A stretch of DNA of 64,000 nucleotides from Archangium_A sp035910535 (GCA_035910535.1 JAMHXF010000111.1:62001-126000); one strand, 5' to 3'. Positions 34,619 to 43,966 are shown, counted from the stretch's first letter. The notes: generated by a model not told the origin, from the sequence alone. Program-made: numbers and translations.

Positions 34619-36055
34619 ATGATGCCGCGCGTGCCGCGCCTGCTCGTCATCTCGGTTCTGATTCTCGCTGGTTGTCATCGCGTGATGGCTGGAGCCCCGG
34701 TCGACTCGCTCGTCGGGCTGACGTTGCCGCTCGCGCCTTCGCCGGCGTTGCGCGTCGTCATTCCCGCTGAAGTCGACGGCGCACCTGCGGAGTTGACGCT
34801 CGACCCGTCACAGCCGGTGAGCTTCATCAGCGCGAGTTGTTCAGCGAGCGCGCCCGTCATCGCCGCGGTCACGGTGCCCGACGCGTTCGGCCCCGACGAG
34901 ACGTACCCGCTCGCGCGCGTCACGGGGCTCACGTTGGGCGGCGTTCGCTTTCGGCCGTTCGAAGCGGCGCTGGCGTCGGGCAAGTCGTGCGTCGTGGTGC
35001 TGGGCGAGCGTGAGCTGCGCGACGTCGCCATCGAGGTGAACCCCGCGCTGCGCACTGTTCGCTTTCGGGCGACGCAGCGTCGCGACGCCTGGGTGAAAGA
35101 AGCAGCCGACAGCGGTGAAGACGCGCAGGTGCTGACGGTGACGAAAGAGCCCCGCACTGACTGGCCGCTGCTCACCGTGCGCGTTCGGCAGGGCAGCAAC
35201 ACCTTCGACGCGACGATGTTGTTCTCGCTGCGCGAGTCGCGAAGTCTGCTCTTTGAAGACGCAGCGCGCGCTTCGGGGCTGCGGCCGGGCCTCGAGCTGC
35301 TCAAAGGTCTTCCGTTACCTGACGGCGTCGAGCTGCCGCGCGAGCTCTCGCAGCTCAAGGGCTTTGCGTTCGACGCGCTCGAGTTCGCCAGTGGCTTCGG
35401 GCTGGTCGATGGCTCGCTGGAGGTCGAGAAGGGCGCGCCGCCGCACACCGCGCAGGGCCTCGTCGGCGCCGATGTGTGGGGTCGCTTCGTGATGACCTAC
35501 GACGTGCGTGAAGGCGTGTTGTCGCTGCGACGACCGCGGGTCTTCACGTCGGGCTCGCGCTCGAAGTGTGAGCGCAACGGCGTGACGAGTGGCGAGGCGT
35601 GCTTCGAGCTGCACTCCGAAGTGTCAGATGGCTCGCTGTCGGTGACGACCACGGTGTGGAGCCCGTTGCCCGACGGCGCGCGGCTCTCGCTCGACCTCGT
35701 CGGTGGCAGCGGCGGCTGCCGCGTCGGGGTCACGTTCTCACCGGGAGATCGCGGGCGCAGCACGCATCACCGCTTTCCGTGGGCGAAGCTGCGCGAGTCG
35801 GTCGCCGGCTGCGCTGACGCGTTCATCGGCGTGACGGCCGTCGAGCCCGGCGTGTTGGAAGAGAGCCCGATGCCCGAGTGCCCCGGCGTGTGTGGCTTCG
35901 CGCAAGACGCGCTCACCGGGCGCCTGTCGTGCGAATGCCAACCCGGCGCGCGCACCGCCGACGGAGAAGCCGAGAAGAAGCTGCTCGAGCTCTTTCGCCG
36001 CGCGTTGGAGCGCCTGCAGACCCCGGTTGAACCGGAGCCCGCAGACCCCGAGTAG
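34619..36055 (+). CDS. Lipoprotein with degenerate retropepsin-like fold
   Basis: 478 residues. Lipobox VLILAGC (residues 13-19). Two stretches resemble aspartyl-protease halves: 'AELTLDPSQPVSFISASC' (where LDTGA would be) and 'QGLVGADVWGRFVMTYDVRE' then 'GVLSLRRP', the usual 'G-x-D-x-L-x-x-f-x-x-x-D' end. The catalytic D-T/S-G is not preserved, so it is probably non-proteolytic. The C-terminal third is Cys-containing (PECPGVCGFAQ, LSCECQPG). Stop abuts the convergent LysR gene stop. Confidence 0.7.
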   Translation: MMPRVPRLLVISVLILAGCHRVMAGAPVDSLVGLTLPLAPSPALRVVIPAEVDGAPAELTLDPSQPVSFISASCSASAPVIAAVTVPDAFGPDETYPLARVTGLTLGGVRFRPFEAALASGKSCVVVLGERELRDVAIEVNPALRTVRFRATQRRDAWVKEAADSGEDAQVLTVTKEPRTDWPLLTVRVRQGSNTFDATMLFSLRESRSLLFEDAARASGLRPGLELLKGLPLPDGVELPRELSQLKGFAFDALEFASGFGLVDGSLEVEKGAPPHTAQGLVGADVWGRFVMTYDVREGVLSLRRPRVFTSGSRSKCERNGVTSGEACFELHSEVSDGSLSVTTTVWSPLPDGARLSLDLVGGSGGCRVGVTFSPGDRGRSTHHRFPWAKLRESVAGCADAFIGVTAVEPGVLEESPMPECPGVCGFAQDALTGRLSCECQPGARTADGEAEKKLLELFRRALERLQTPVEPEPADPE

Positions 36056-36946
36056 TCAGTCTTCGCTCTTGCTGCTCTTGAAAGCGTCGAGCACGGCTTG
36101 TGAGGCGCGCGAGAGGTACTTGCCCTTGCGCACCAGAATGCCGATGGGCCGCGTGAAGCCCGGCTCGTTGAAGGCCTTGGCGACCAGCGTGCCGGTGTTC
36201 AGCTCCTGCTGCACGGTGGGCAACGGCAACACCGAAATGCCGAGGCCGAGCTCGACGGCGCGCTTGATGGTCTCGACGTTGTCCATCTCCATGGTGGGCG
36301 TGATCTCGATGCCCTTGTCGCGGAACAGCTTGTCGATGCCCTTGCGTGACGGCGCTTCGCGGTCGAAGGCGATGAAGGGCTGACCGGCGATGGCGGTCAT
36401 CGCGATCTTGCCCTTGCCGGCGAGCGCGTGGCCCGGCGGCATCACCAGCGCGAGCTTGTCTTCGCGGAACGGCACGAGGTCGACGCCCGCGCGCGGCTGC
36501 GGGTACGCGACGAGGCCCAGGTCAGCGGCGCCGAGAATCACGTCGTCGTACACCTGATCGCTCCGGCGGTAGTTCAGGCGCAGGTTCACGCGCGGGTGCG
36601 TGCGCAGCAGCTCTTTCTGAATGGTGTGCAGCTCGTGCAGGCCCACCGTGTAGATCGACGAGATGCTGCAGCTGCCCGACACCTCGGTGGCCTGCTCGCG
36701 GATCTCCTGCTCGACCTCGGCGAACCTCGCGAGGATCTCTTTGCAGCCGCGAAACAGCCGTTCACCCGCCGGCGTCGGCGTCACCTGTCGCGCGCTGCGT
36801 GAGAGCAGCCGCTGCTCGTAGCGCGTCTCCAGCGCCCGAATCTGCTGGCTGACCGCCGATTGGGTCACGTGGTTCAGTTGTGCCGCGCGTGAGAACGAAC
36901 CGGTCTCCACCACGTCGACGAACATTTTCAGCGATTCGAGCTGCAT
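36056..36946 (-). CDS. LysR-family transcriptional regulator
   Basis: 296 residues. The N-terminal winged HTH (1-60) reads 'LKMFVDVVETGSFSRAAQ' and 'VTQSAVSQQIRALE', followed by the long linker helix and a two-lobed effector domain (90-290; 'GAADLGLVAYPQP', 'GLGISVLPLPTV'). Ligand unknown. It is divergent from the DUF4139 gene, and the intervening 99 nt carry a direct repeat that could be its site. Confidence 0.92.
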   Translation of the reverse strand: MQLESLKMFVDVVETGSFSRAAQLNHVTQSAVSQQIRALETRYEQRLLSRSARQVTPTPAGERLFRGCKEILARFAEVEQEIREQATEVSGSCSISSIYTVGLHELHTIQKELLRTHPRVNLRLNYRRSDQVYDDVILGAADLGLVAYPQPRAGVDLVPFREDKLALVMPPGHALAGKGKIAMTAIAGQPFIAFDREAPSRKGIDKLFRDKGIEITPTMEMDNVETIKRAVELGLGISVLPLPTVQQELNTGTLVAKAFNEPGFTRPIGILVRKGKYLSRASQAVLDAFKSSKSED

Positions 36947-36975
36947 GAGTTGTGCTCCTCCCGATGACGCGAATC

Positions 36976-36999
36976 ATTAGCGACGCTGAGGTATTAGCG
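36976..36999. promoter_or_regulatory. Direct repeat ATTAGCG upstream of LysR gene
   Basis: ATTAGCG occurs at 36976-36982 and again at 36993-36999, a 17-nt period, in the divergent region between the LysR gene and the DUF4139 gene. Position fits a LysR-type autoregulatory site, although classic T-N11-A symmetry is not obvious. Confidence 0.35.
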
Positions 37000-37045
37000 C
37001 AAGTGAAGTGAAACTTGATGCAACTGCCTGTTGTCAGGGAAGGCC

Positions 37046-39085
37046 ATGCACGCACTTCTCGCGCTCGTGGTCGCGGCCGCCCCTGCCCAGTCACGCCTGC
37101 CGCTCAAGACGTTGGTGCTCTACGAGAACGGCGTCGGCTACTTCGAGCGTCGCGGGCCGGTGCCGTCGGGCTCCGTCGCAGAAATTCCGCTCGAGCCCGG
37201 ACAGCTCGACGACGCGCTCAAGTCGTTGGTCATCGTCTCGGCGCAGGGCGTGGCGTCGGTGGAGTTCGCGCCGCCGCTCTCGGCGGAGGCGGCCCGCGCG
37301 ATGGCGGGGTTGCCAGAGCGCTCGAGCCAGGCGTCGCTCAGCAACCTGTGTCGCAGCCTCACCGGCGTGGAGGTTGAAGTGCTTCGGCCTTCGGGCCCAG
37401 CGGTGAGGGGCCGCGTCATCGAGGTGTCTGAAGAGTCGCTCGAGCGCGTCGACAAAGACGGCAAGCCGGTCGCCGAGCCCACGTTGTTGCTCTTCGGAGA
37501 CGCGGGCCTGGCGAAGGTGCCGCTGCGGCTCATTGAAGCCGTTCGCCCCACGGGCAGCGCCGTGGGCCTCGCGTGGAATCGTGCGGTGGGCGCGACGGCG
37601 CTGCAGCCCGAGCGTGAGCGCCTCGTGGTGCGTGGCGCGTCGGTGAGCGGGCCCGTGGCCGTCGGCTACACGACCGAAGCGCCGGTGTGGCGCACGACGT
37701 ACCGCCTGGTGCTGGGCAAGAAGGCGCAGCGGCTGCAGGGCTTCGCGTTGGTGCACAACGACAGCGACGAAGCGTGGGACGGCGTGAAGGTGTCGCTCGC
37801 GTCGGGTCGCCCGACGTCGTTTCTCTTTCCGCTCGCCGGCCCGCGCTACGGCCGCCGCGAATTGTTGGCGCCGCAAGACGGCCTCGACACCGCGCCGCAG
37901 CTGGCGACGAAAGAGGCGCGTGAACATCTCCGAGGTGAAGGTGAGTGGGGTGGCCTCGGCATGTCGGGCATGGGCTCGGGCGGCAGCGGCTCCGGCGTCG
38001 GCAGCGGCTCGTTGGGCACACGCGGCTACAGCGCTGGGGTTGGCGGCATCTCGCTGGGCAGCGGCATCAGCTCAACGGTGCTCGAAGACGGGCCGACGCC
38101 GCTCGAGCCCGCTGCCGTCAGTGAGGCCGGCGACCTGTTCCTCTATTCGGTGAAGGAGCCCGTGGTGTTGGGCGCGCGCAAGAGCGCGCTGTTGCCCATC
38201 ATCGACGGGGCGACGAAGGCGGAGCGCGTGACGGTGCTCGATGGCGAAGGTCGCGTGGCCACCGGCGTGCGGCTCGAGAACACCACGGCGCTCACGCTCG
38301 AGGGCGGCACGTTGTCGGTCTTCAGTGACGGCGCGTATTCCGGTGAAACGCAGATCGATCGCGTGAAGCCCGGTGAGGTGCGCGTGCTGCGCCACGGAGA
38401 AGATCTCGACCTGCAGGTGGCCCGCGACGAGCGCCGTGAAGAAGGCGACCCGCGCAAGGTGCGCATCGTCGGCGGTGAAGGCAATCGGTTGCTGGAGCTC
38501 ACCCGCGTCGACCGCCTCGTGCATCAGGTCGAATTCACGTCGCGCACTGACGCGCCGCGCACCGTGCTGGTCGAGCTGACCGAGCAGAAGTACCGCGTCG
38601 TGTCGGGCGGCGATGAAGACGTTCGTTCACCCGGCCAGCCGCGCTACGGCCGCATCAACATCGGGCCGCGCGCGGCGGCGACCGTCGAGCTCATCGAAGA
38701 GGGCGCGGTGGTGGAGCGCATCACCGCCGCCAGCCTCACGTCGTTCCGCCTCGGCTCGTTGCTGGCGCGCCCACTGCCCGACGAGGCGAAGGCGCTGCTG
38801 CTCTCGCTGCGCACTGAAATCGAACGCGCTGAGGCCGCTCAACACAAGGTCGTACAGCTCGACGCGCGGCTGCGTGAAATCGAGACTGACCTCACGCGCA
38901 CGCGAGAGAACCTGAACGCCGTGAGCAAGGGCGGCACGCCCGACGTCGCGCGGAAAATGGGTGAGAAGCTGCTCTCGTTGGAGGCGGTGCTGGCGTCGGT
39001 GCGCAGAGATCGCGAACTCGCGGTCGAGATCAACGCGCGCATTCGCAAGGTGCTGCTCACATCGCCCACTGCAAACCACCGTTGA
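37046..39085 (+). CDS. DUF4139-like exported protein
   Basis: 679 residues. Short signal-like N-terminus (MHALLALVVAAAP), then a beta-rich 'LKTLVLYENGVGYFERRG' start typical of the DUF4139/MuiA-like group. A Gly/Ser-rich disordered insert lies near 310-345. The second half has 'EAPVWRTTYRLVLG' and 'ALVHNDSDEAWDGVKVSLASG' (DUF4139 core) and ends in a coiled coil (about 585-670). ATG 37046 has GGGAAGG upstream. Overlaps the convergent barrel gene by 29 nt. Function unknown. Confidence 0.75.
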   Translation: MHALLALVVAAAPAQSRLPLKTLVLYENGVGYFERRGPVPSGSVAEIPLEPGQLDDALKSLVIVSAQGVASVEFAPPLSAEAARAMAGLPERSSQASLSNLCRSLTGVEVEVLRPSGPAVRGRVIEVSEESLERVDKDGKPVAEPTLLLFGDAGLAKVPLRLIEAVRPTGSAVGLAWNRAVGATALQPERERLVVRGASVSGPVAVGYTTEAPVWRTTYRLVLGKKAQRLQGFALVHNDSDEAWDGVKVSLASGRPTSFLFPLAGPRYGRRELLAPQDGLDTAPQLATKEAREHLRGEGEWGGLGMSGMGSGGSGSGVGSGSLGTRGYSAGVGGISLGSGISSTVLEDGPTPLEPAAVSEAGDLFLYSVKEPVVLGARKSALLPIIDGATKAERVTVLDGEGRVATGVRLENTTALTLEGGTLSVFSDGAYSGETQIDRVKPGEVRVLRHGEDLDLQVARDERREEGDPRKVRIVGGEGNRLLELTRVDRLVHQVEFTSRTDAPRTVLVELTEQKYRVVSGGDEDVRSPGQPRYGRINIGPRAAATVELIEEGAVVERITAASLTSFRLGSLLARPLPDEAKALLLSLRTEIERAEAAQHKVVQLDARLREIETDLTRTRENLNAVSKGGTPDVARKMGEKLLSLEAVLASVRRDRELAVEINARIRKVLLTSPTANHR

Positions 39086-40403
39086 CCCAGATGTATTGGT
39101 CTCCGGCGGCGCGCGCGACGTACATCGCGTTCTCGCCGGGGTTGAGCGTCACGAAGTAGCGCTGCCACTCGGCGCCCGCGCGCAGGCGGATGTTGGGCAC
39201 CAGCTCAATCGACAACGCGCCACCGGCGTCGACGGCGAGCGCGGTCGCGGCGGGGAAGTAGCGCTCGCTGGCGAGCTCGCCCTTGCCGACGACGACCTGA
39301 AAGCCGCCGAGGCCCTCGAGCTCGAGCGTGCCGACGATGCGCAGCCGAAAGCCGATGCCGGCGCGGAAGCCGTTGAAGAGCACGTCGGGGTACGACGGCT
39401 TCTGGAACATGCCGTCGAGCGACGTCGCCGAGCTGCCGAGCTCGTGCCGCGAATAGCCGACGTGCGCGAAGACGTTGAACCGCTCGGCGATTGGTAGTCG
39501 CGCCAGCGCGCCGACGCGGAGGCGGCTGCTGTCGTGCGCGAAGATGGAGCTGGTGTTGCCGTAGCGCGAGCGCAGGTTGATGCCGACGTCGGCCGAGATG
39601 AAGGCGCCGAAGTGCGCGAGGACGCCCGAGGTGAAGGCCGCGGCCGGGTACACGCTCAACTGTGCGGTCACCGTGCCCGAGCCCGGGTGCGAGACGGTCG
39701 AGAGCGCGTTGGTCTGCTGACCAATCCAATTCAGGTTTCGATTGAAGATGCCGCCGCCGACGTACGCGCGAAACGCGCCGTGCGGTGAAGGCACGTCTTT
39801 CGAGTCGTCGACCTTGACGGGTTCAGGCTCAGGCTCGGGCTCGGGCTCGGCTTTGGTGACGGGCTCCGGCTTCGGTTCGGGCTTCCTGGCGACCGCCACG
39901 GGTTCCGCCTTGGGCTCGGGCTTCGCGGGCTCAGCGACGGGTTCAGGCGTGGGCTCCGGCTTCGCTTCGACGACCGGCTCTTCTTTGCCAGGCGCCTTGC
40001 CCGAGCCGAGCGCGAAGAGCAGCGCGGCGAGCTGCGGTTTGCTCAGCGTTTTGGGTGGCTTCTTGAGCGTCCCGGGAATGGTGACGGTGTCGAGCGGCGT
40101 GCCGTCGGCGCCGTTGAGCACCTGCAGCGTGATGAACTTGCCTGACGCGGAGCCGATGACGAGCGCGACGGCCTGCTGTGGCGTGGTCACGTCACGCACC
40201 TCTTTGGCGGTCGGCAGCGCGGCCACCGGCTTCTTGAGCGGCTTGGCGACGTAGCGTTGAGCAATCGACTTCGTTACCAGCTTGGTGATGGCCGGAGGGC
40301 CGCTCACCACGACGTTCGGTTTGCTCGGCTTCTTCGGGGCAGCGACCACGGCCGACGCTGCCAACAGGCACGACAAGAACCAGAAACGCATGAGTGCGCG
40401 CAT
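39057..40403 (-). CDS. Outer-membrane beta-barrel-like protein with Pro/Glu linker
   Basis: 448 residues. Signal peptide ends near SAVVAAP. An N-terminal domain (about 30-130) has a 'QAVALVIGSASGKFITLQVL' strand-rich segment, a Pro-Glu-Lys linker (about 145-205) resembles a TonB-like periplasm-spanning spacer, and the rest (215-448) alternates amphipathic strands with aromatic girdles, ending VNGGLQWAM like an outer-membrane barrel. ATG 40403 preferred, 40391 possible. It is the last gene of the ligase-creatininase-DUF1517 operon (16-nt gap). Confidence 0.7.
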   Translation of the reverse strand: MRALMRFWFLSCLLAASAVVAAPKKPSKPNVVVSGPPAITKLVTKSIAQRYVAKPLKKPVAALPTAKEVRDVTTPQQAVALVIGSASGKFITLQVLNGADGTPLDTVTIPGTLKKPPKTLSKPQLAALLFALGSGKAPGKEEPVVEAKPEPTPEPVAEPAKPEPKAEPVAVARKPEPKPEPVTKAEPEPEPEPEPVKVDDSKDVPSPHGAFRAYVGGGIFNRNLNWIGQQTNALSTVSHPGSGTVTAQLSVYPAAAFTSGVLAHFGAFISADVGINLRSRYGNTSSIFAHDSSRLRVGALARLPIAERFNVFAHVGYSRHELGSSATSLDGMFQKPSYPDVLFNGFRAGIGFRLRIVGTLELEGLGGFQVVVGKGELASERYFPAATALAVDAGGALSIELVPNIRLRAGAEWQRYFVTLNPGENAMYVARAAGDQYIWVNGGLQWAM

Positions 40404-40419
40404 TTGAGCAGACGGGAGG

Positions 40420-41109
40420 TCAGAGCGCGACGACATGCATCTCAGGGAAACGCTGTCGTGCCACAGGCTCTGAGATCGTACCGGTTGACGGCGCCCACAG
40501 AACTTCAGCGCCCAGCAACGAGCCGGGCGAGAGCAACAGTCGGTCGCTGAGCAGTTCGTGAATCTGCTGGCGCGTGTCGAGCCGACTGACGCCTACGCGT
40601 CGACCTCGTGTGCAGAGAATCACGGTGAGCACCGAGAGCGCGCCGCCGTCTCCGGGTTGCTCACTCCGCGCTCGGAAATCGGCCAGCGCGCTCTGGTAGC
40701 TCTGCTGCGCGGCGGTCACGTCAGCCAGGTCTTTTTCTCCGTAGCCGAAGTGACGCCACTGCGGTGCCACGCCCAGCAGCGCCTTCGCCGCGCTCTGCAC
40801 CAACGCCACGCGCAGCTGCACCGGGTCGGTGATGCCGGCGACGGTCTGCAGCGCCGCCTCGACTTGTGGGCGGAAGTACGCGTCGAACGCCAGCGCGATG
40901 ATGCTGAGGTGGAAGTCTGCGGCCGGCGGCGCGTAGCTCTGCGGCTGTTGCGGTGTCGACGTGACGCCCTGGAGCCCGGGCGGCGGTGCGCTGCGGCTCC
41001 GCAGCATCCAGATGATGACGCCGATGACGCCAACGAGGCCGATGAGGAAACAGCACGCGCCGATGACACCGGCTGCGAGGAGGTCTTCGGGCTTGGTCGT
41101 CTCGTTCAT
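40420..41109 (-). CDS. DUF1517-like membrane-anchored protein
   Basis: 229 residues. One TM segment (about 12-36) follows a short N-terminus, then a Pro-rich linker and an alpha/beta domain with 'FHLSIIALAFDAYFRPQVEAAL', 'GGALSVLTVILCTRGRRV' and a C-terminal 'LLGAEVLWAPS' strand, which matches the DUF1517 pattern ('lTvvl-a-rG'). Start overlaps the creatininase stop (ATGA). Function unknown. Confidence 0.7.
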   Translation of the reverse strand: MNETTKPEDLLAAGVIGACCFLIGLVGVIGVIIWMLRSRSAPPPGLQGVTSTPQQPQSYAPPAADFHLSIIALAFDAYFRPQVEAALQTVAGITDPVQLRVALVQSAAKALLGVAPQWRHFGYGEKDLADVTAAQQSYQSALADFRARSEQPGDGGALSVLTVILCTRGRRVGVSRLDTRQQIHELLSDRLLLSPGSLLGAEVLWAPSTGTISEPVARQRFPEMHVVAL

Positions 41110-41840
41110 TTCGCTGGGTTCTCGATGAGGTGCGCGGCGGCGTCGGCGAGCAGTTCGAAGAGTCGGTGGCCTTCTTGCGCGGTCGCGCGCGCAGGTGCGC
41201 CGAAATACGCGTCGGGGCCACCAGCCTGAAGGAAGTCTTTCGCGCCGGCCTTGATGGCGTCGACGAGGCTGACCTCGAGGTCGGGCAGCGCCATGCGCGC
41301 GGCTTCGTCGACGAGCTGGGGCGCGGCCGCGAGCATCAACGACGTCTCGTACTGACCGGCGTGCGCGCCGCCGTGCATGAACTCGTGACCGAGCTGTGGG
41401 CCCGTCGGTGGGCGGCGGTGGTCTGGCACCACCACGCGCGCGCCGGTGACGCTCTTCGCGGCCTCGTGGACCACGCGAAAATGCGCGGGCTCGAGGTGGT
41501 GGTTGACGACCGCGATGGTGCCGAAGCCGCTCGACACGATGCCGTTCAGTACGCCCGTAATGAGTTGACGTGCGACGTCAGCGTTGAGCGTCACCGTGCC
41601 TGCGAAGGGCGCGGCGAAGTCGGTGAGCGCGTAGGTGACGGCGGGGAACATGACGACGTCGCCGCTCAGCCGCTTCGCGACGCGGCGACAGACCTCTTCG
41701 GCGATGACGACGTCGACCGACAGCGGGAGATGCGGGCCATGGGCTTCGGTGCTGCCGATGGGCAGGAGCGCCACCGCGCCAGACTGTGCCAGTGACTTCA
41801 CGCGCGGCCAGGAGAGAACTCGTGCTTCGAAGAGAGACAT
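41106..41840 (-). CDS. Creatininase-family amidohydrolase
   Basis: 244 residues. Metal-binding motif GSTEAHGPHLPLSVD (Glu, His, His, Asp) is complete, and 'HAGQYETSLML' gives the conserved Glu. The usual N-G-H-G-G-N signature reads VVNHHLEPAH instead, a marked substitution. ATG at 41840 abuts the CoA ligase stop; its own stop overlaps DUF1517 (ATGA). It should open a cyclic amide or deformylate a related substrate; which one is unknown. Confidence 0.85.
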   Translation of the reverse strand: MSLFEARVLSWPRVKSLAQSGAVALLPIGSTEAHGPHLPLSVDVVIAEEVCRRVAKRLSGDVVMFPAVTYALTDFAAPFAGTVTLNADVARQLITGVLNGIVSSGFGTIAVVNHHLEPAHFRVVHEAAKSVTGARVVVPDHRRPPTGPQLGHEFMHGGAHAGQYETSLMLAAAPQLVDEAARMALPDLEVSLVDAIKAGAKDFLQAGGPDAYFGAPARATAQEGHRLFELLADAAAHLIENPAK

Positions 41841-43388
41841 CTAGTCGCGCAGCTCCGTCTTGAGCACCTTGCCGCGATCACTGCGGGGCAGCGCGTCGAT
41901 GAACTTCACCTGTCGTGGTGCCTTGAATGGCTCGAGCTTCGTGCGCACGTGCGCCTTGATGGTTTCCGCGAGCGCGTCGTTCGCGGCGTGGCCTGGGTTG
42001 AGCGCGACGAACGCGCGGGGCTTGTCGAGCCCGTCGGCGTCTTTGAAGGCGACCACCGCGGCTTCACGCACGGCCGGGTGTTGCAGCAGCACGTTCTCGA
42101 CCTCGACCGGTGAGAGCCACTTGCCGCTGACCTTGAGCATGTCGTCGCCGCGGCCGCAGAAATAGAAGTAGCCGTCGTCGCTCTGCTGGAACTTGTCGGC
42201 CGACACGCACCACTCGCCGCGGAAGGTGGCCTTCGATTTCGCGCGCTGCTGCCAGTACTCGAGCGCCATCGACTCGCCGCGCACCCACAAGGTGCCCACG
42301 TCTCCGCGCGGGAGCTCGGCGCCGTGCTCGTCGCAGACCTTCGCGTCGTAGCCTTCGACCGCGCGGCCCAGCGAGCCGAGCTTCACGTCGCCGATTCGGT
42401 TGGTGATGAAGATGTGGAACATCTCGGCGCTGCCGATGCCGTCGAGGATCTCCACGCCGGTGCGCTGCTTCCAGCGTTGGTACAGCTCGGCGGGCAGCGC
42501 TTCGCCGGCGCTGATGGCCACTCGAAGTGACGAGAAGTCGGCGCCTTTGATGCCCGGCGAATTCAAGATGCCGTTGAGCGCGGTCGGCACGGCCGTGAAG
42601 AACGTGGGCCGGTGGCGTTTCAGCATCTCGAAGAACTTCTCGGGCGTCGGCTTGTCTTTGAAGAGCGCCGTCGCGCCGCCCGCGAGCAACGGAAAGAGCA
42701 GGTTGCTGCCGAGCGCGTAGCCGAACGCGAGGCGCGGCACCGACAGGCACACGTCTTTCTCGGAGTACCCGAGAATCGGCAGGCCGTACGTCAGCGCGTT
42801 GAAGACGAAGTCTTGCTGCTGGTGCACCGCGCCCTTGGGGAAGCCCGTGGAGCCAGACGTGTAGAGCCACACGGCGGTGTCTTCGCGGAGCGTGTCGGCG
42901 ACGACGGCGTCAGGGTGCGTGCGCGCGAGCTCTGCGTCGTAGTCGAGGTGTGCACCGACGTTGCCGCCGGCGACGAGCACGTGGTCGAGGTGCGGGCACT
43001 GCGCGCGAACCGAGTCGATGATGGTTGCGGTCTCGGAGTCGGTGACCACCAACTTCGCGCGCGTGTAGTTCAGGTAGTAGCTGACCTCGTCGGGCTTGAG
43101 GCCGGGGTTGACGGCGCTGACAACGCCGCCGGCTTCGACGGTGCCGAACCACGCCGACGCGAACTGCGGCACGTCGGGCAGCATGAGGATGACGCGCTGT
43201 TCCCACTCGAGGCCCAGGCCGCGGAAGACCGCCGAGGCGCGGTGCGTGGCGTCGGCCAGCTGGGCGTAGGTGATGGTTTGATCTTCGAAGAAGATCGCCG
43301 GGCGCGTGGGGTGCTGCGAGGCCTGCGCGTGCAGAAAGACGTGCGCGAGGTTGAGCCGCTCGGGGAGCTTGAAGGGGTCGAGGCGCAT
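41841..43388 (-). CDS. Benzoate-CoA ligase family protein
   Basis: 515 residues. ANL-superfamily ligase with the P-loop YTSGSTGFPKG (176-186), the benzoate-CoA-ligase type 'DGIGSAEMFHIFI' (316-328), hinge motif GRGDDMLKVSGKW (412-424) and the catalytic Lys507 in 'RSDRGKVLK'. Activates an aromatic acid (benzoate, 2-aminobenzoate or similar) to its CoA thioester in the cytosol. ATG 43388; the open upstream stretch is Arg/Pro-rich and non-homologous. First gene of a four-gene operon. Confidence 0.9.
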   Translation of the reverse strand: MRLDPFKLPERLNLAHVFLHAQASQHPTRPAIFFEDQTITYAQLADATHRASAVFRGLGLEWEQRVILMLPDVPQFASAWFGTVEAGGVVSAVNPGLKPDEVSYYLNYTRAKLVVTDSETATIIDSVRAQCPHLDHVLVAGGNVGAHLDYDAELARTHPDAVVADTLREDTAVWLYTSGSTGFPKGAVHQQQDFVFNALTYGLPILGYSEKDVCLSVPRLAFGYALGSNLLFPLLAGGATALFKDKPTPEKFFEMLKRHRPTFFTAVPTALNGILNSPGIKGADFSSLRVAISAGEALPAELYQRWKQRTGVEILDGIGSAEMFHIFITNRIGDVKLGSLGRAVEGYDAKVCDEHGAELPRGDVGTLWVRGESMALEYWQQRAKSKATFRGEWCVSADKFQQSDDGYFYFCGRGDDMLKVSGKWLSPVEVENVLLQHPAVREAAVVAFKDADGLDKPRAFVALNPGHAANDALAETIKAHVRTKLEPFKAPRQVKFIDALPRSDRGKVLKTELRD

Positions 43389-43708
43389 CGCGGGCGCGAG
43401 CCTACGGAACTTGTTCGCGGTGTGGTTGGTGTTGTTGCTCGTGGGCGGAGGGCTCGGGCCGCGTTTGCCGGTGCTCGGCGTCGCGCTCATCGGGTGGACG
43501 TCGTTGACGTGGGTGCGCACGCACAGGCGACGTGGCTGGTGCGCCGTGAGCGATCGGCGGGCTTGTTGAAGTGAAGCAGCGTCAGCTCGCGCTGCGGGGC
43601 GCCTCATCACCGTCGTCGAGCTGCACGCCGAAGCGCAGTTCGTGAATCAAACGTGGGCCGCCGCGGCCGTCGCGATGTTTCAGCAGGGCGCCGGCAAGTA
43701 CGTGCGCG
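43389..43708. other. Gene-poor stretch of 320 nt
   Basis: No gene that I can support. A rightward frame at 43411-43569 would encode about 52 residues, with one hydrophobic stretch, from a TTG. On the reverse strand a short frame reads KHRDGRGGPRLIHELRFG from 43670 or so and looks peptide-like but has no start. It should hold the promoter of the aryl-CoA ligase operon; I see no consensus promoter. Confidence 0.4.
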
Positions 43709-43966
43709 TCAGTCGGTCGGCTTTCGCCGAATCATCAGAAACAGGCCCACCGCGATGAGCGCCGTACCAATCGACGCGTAGCTCTGGAGCCGCGCGATGT
43801 CGGCGTGCGTCGTCTCTTCGAACATGCACTCTTCGGTGCCGGGGCTCTCACACTCGAAGTGCGCGCTGCGCCACGCGAAGAAGGTGAGGAGCAACGCCGA
43901 GCCGACGAGCCCCGCGAACAACCCGAAGAACGCAGAGCGACCGAGCCCGCCGACCTGACGTGACAT
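43709..43966 (-). CDS. Hypothetical two-TM protein
   Basis: 85 residues from ATG 43966 (GTG 43978 possible). Two TM segments (about 10-32 and 60-80) flank a short external loop with two Cys (FECESPGTEECMFEE) that could form a disulphide. Ends RRKPTD. No family recognised. Divergent from the glycosyltransferase gene, 29 nt apart. Confidence 0.55.
   Translation of the reverse strand: MSRQVGGLGRSAFFGLFAGLVGSALLLTFFAWRSAHFECESPGTEECMFEETTHADIARLQSYASIGTALIAVGLFLMIRRKPTD

Noticed and set aside
41106..41840. Mycofactocin MftE
   Set aside because: It is a creatininase homologue like MftE, but no mftA-D/F genes are present.
43411..43569. Small membrane protein gene
   Set aside because: A 52-codon frame with a TTG start, no ribosome-binding site and a Cys/Arg-rich end; too weak to call.
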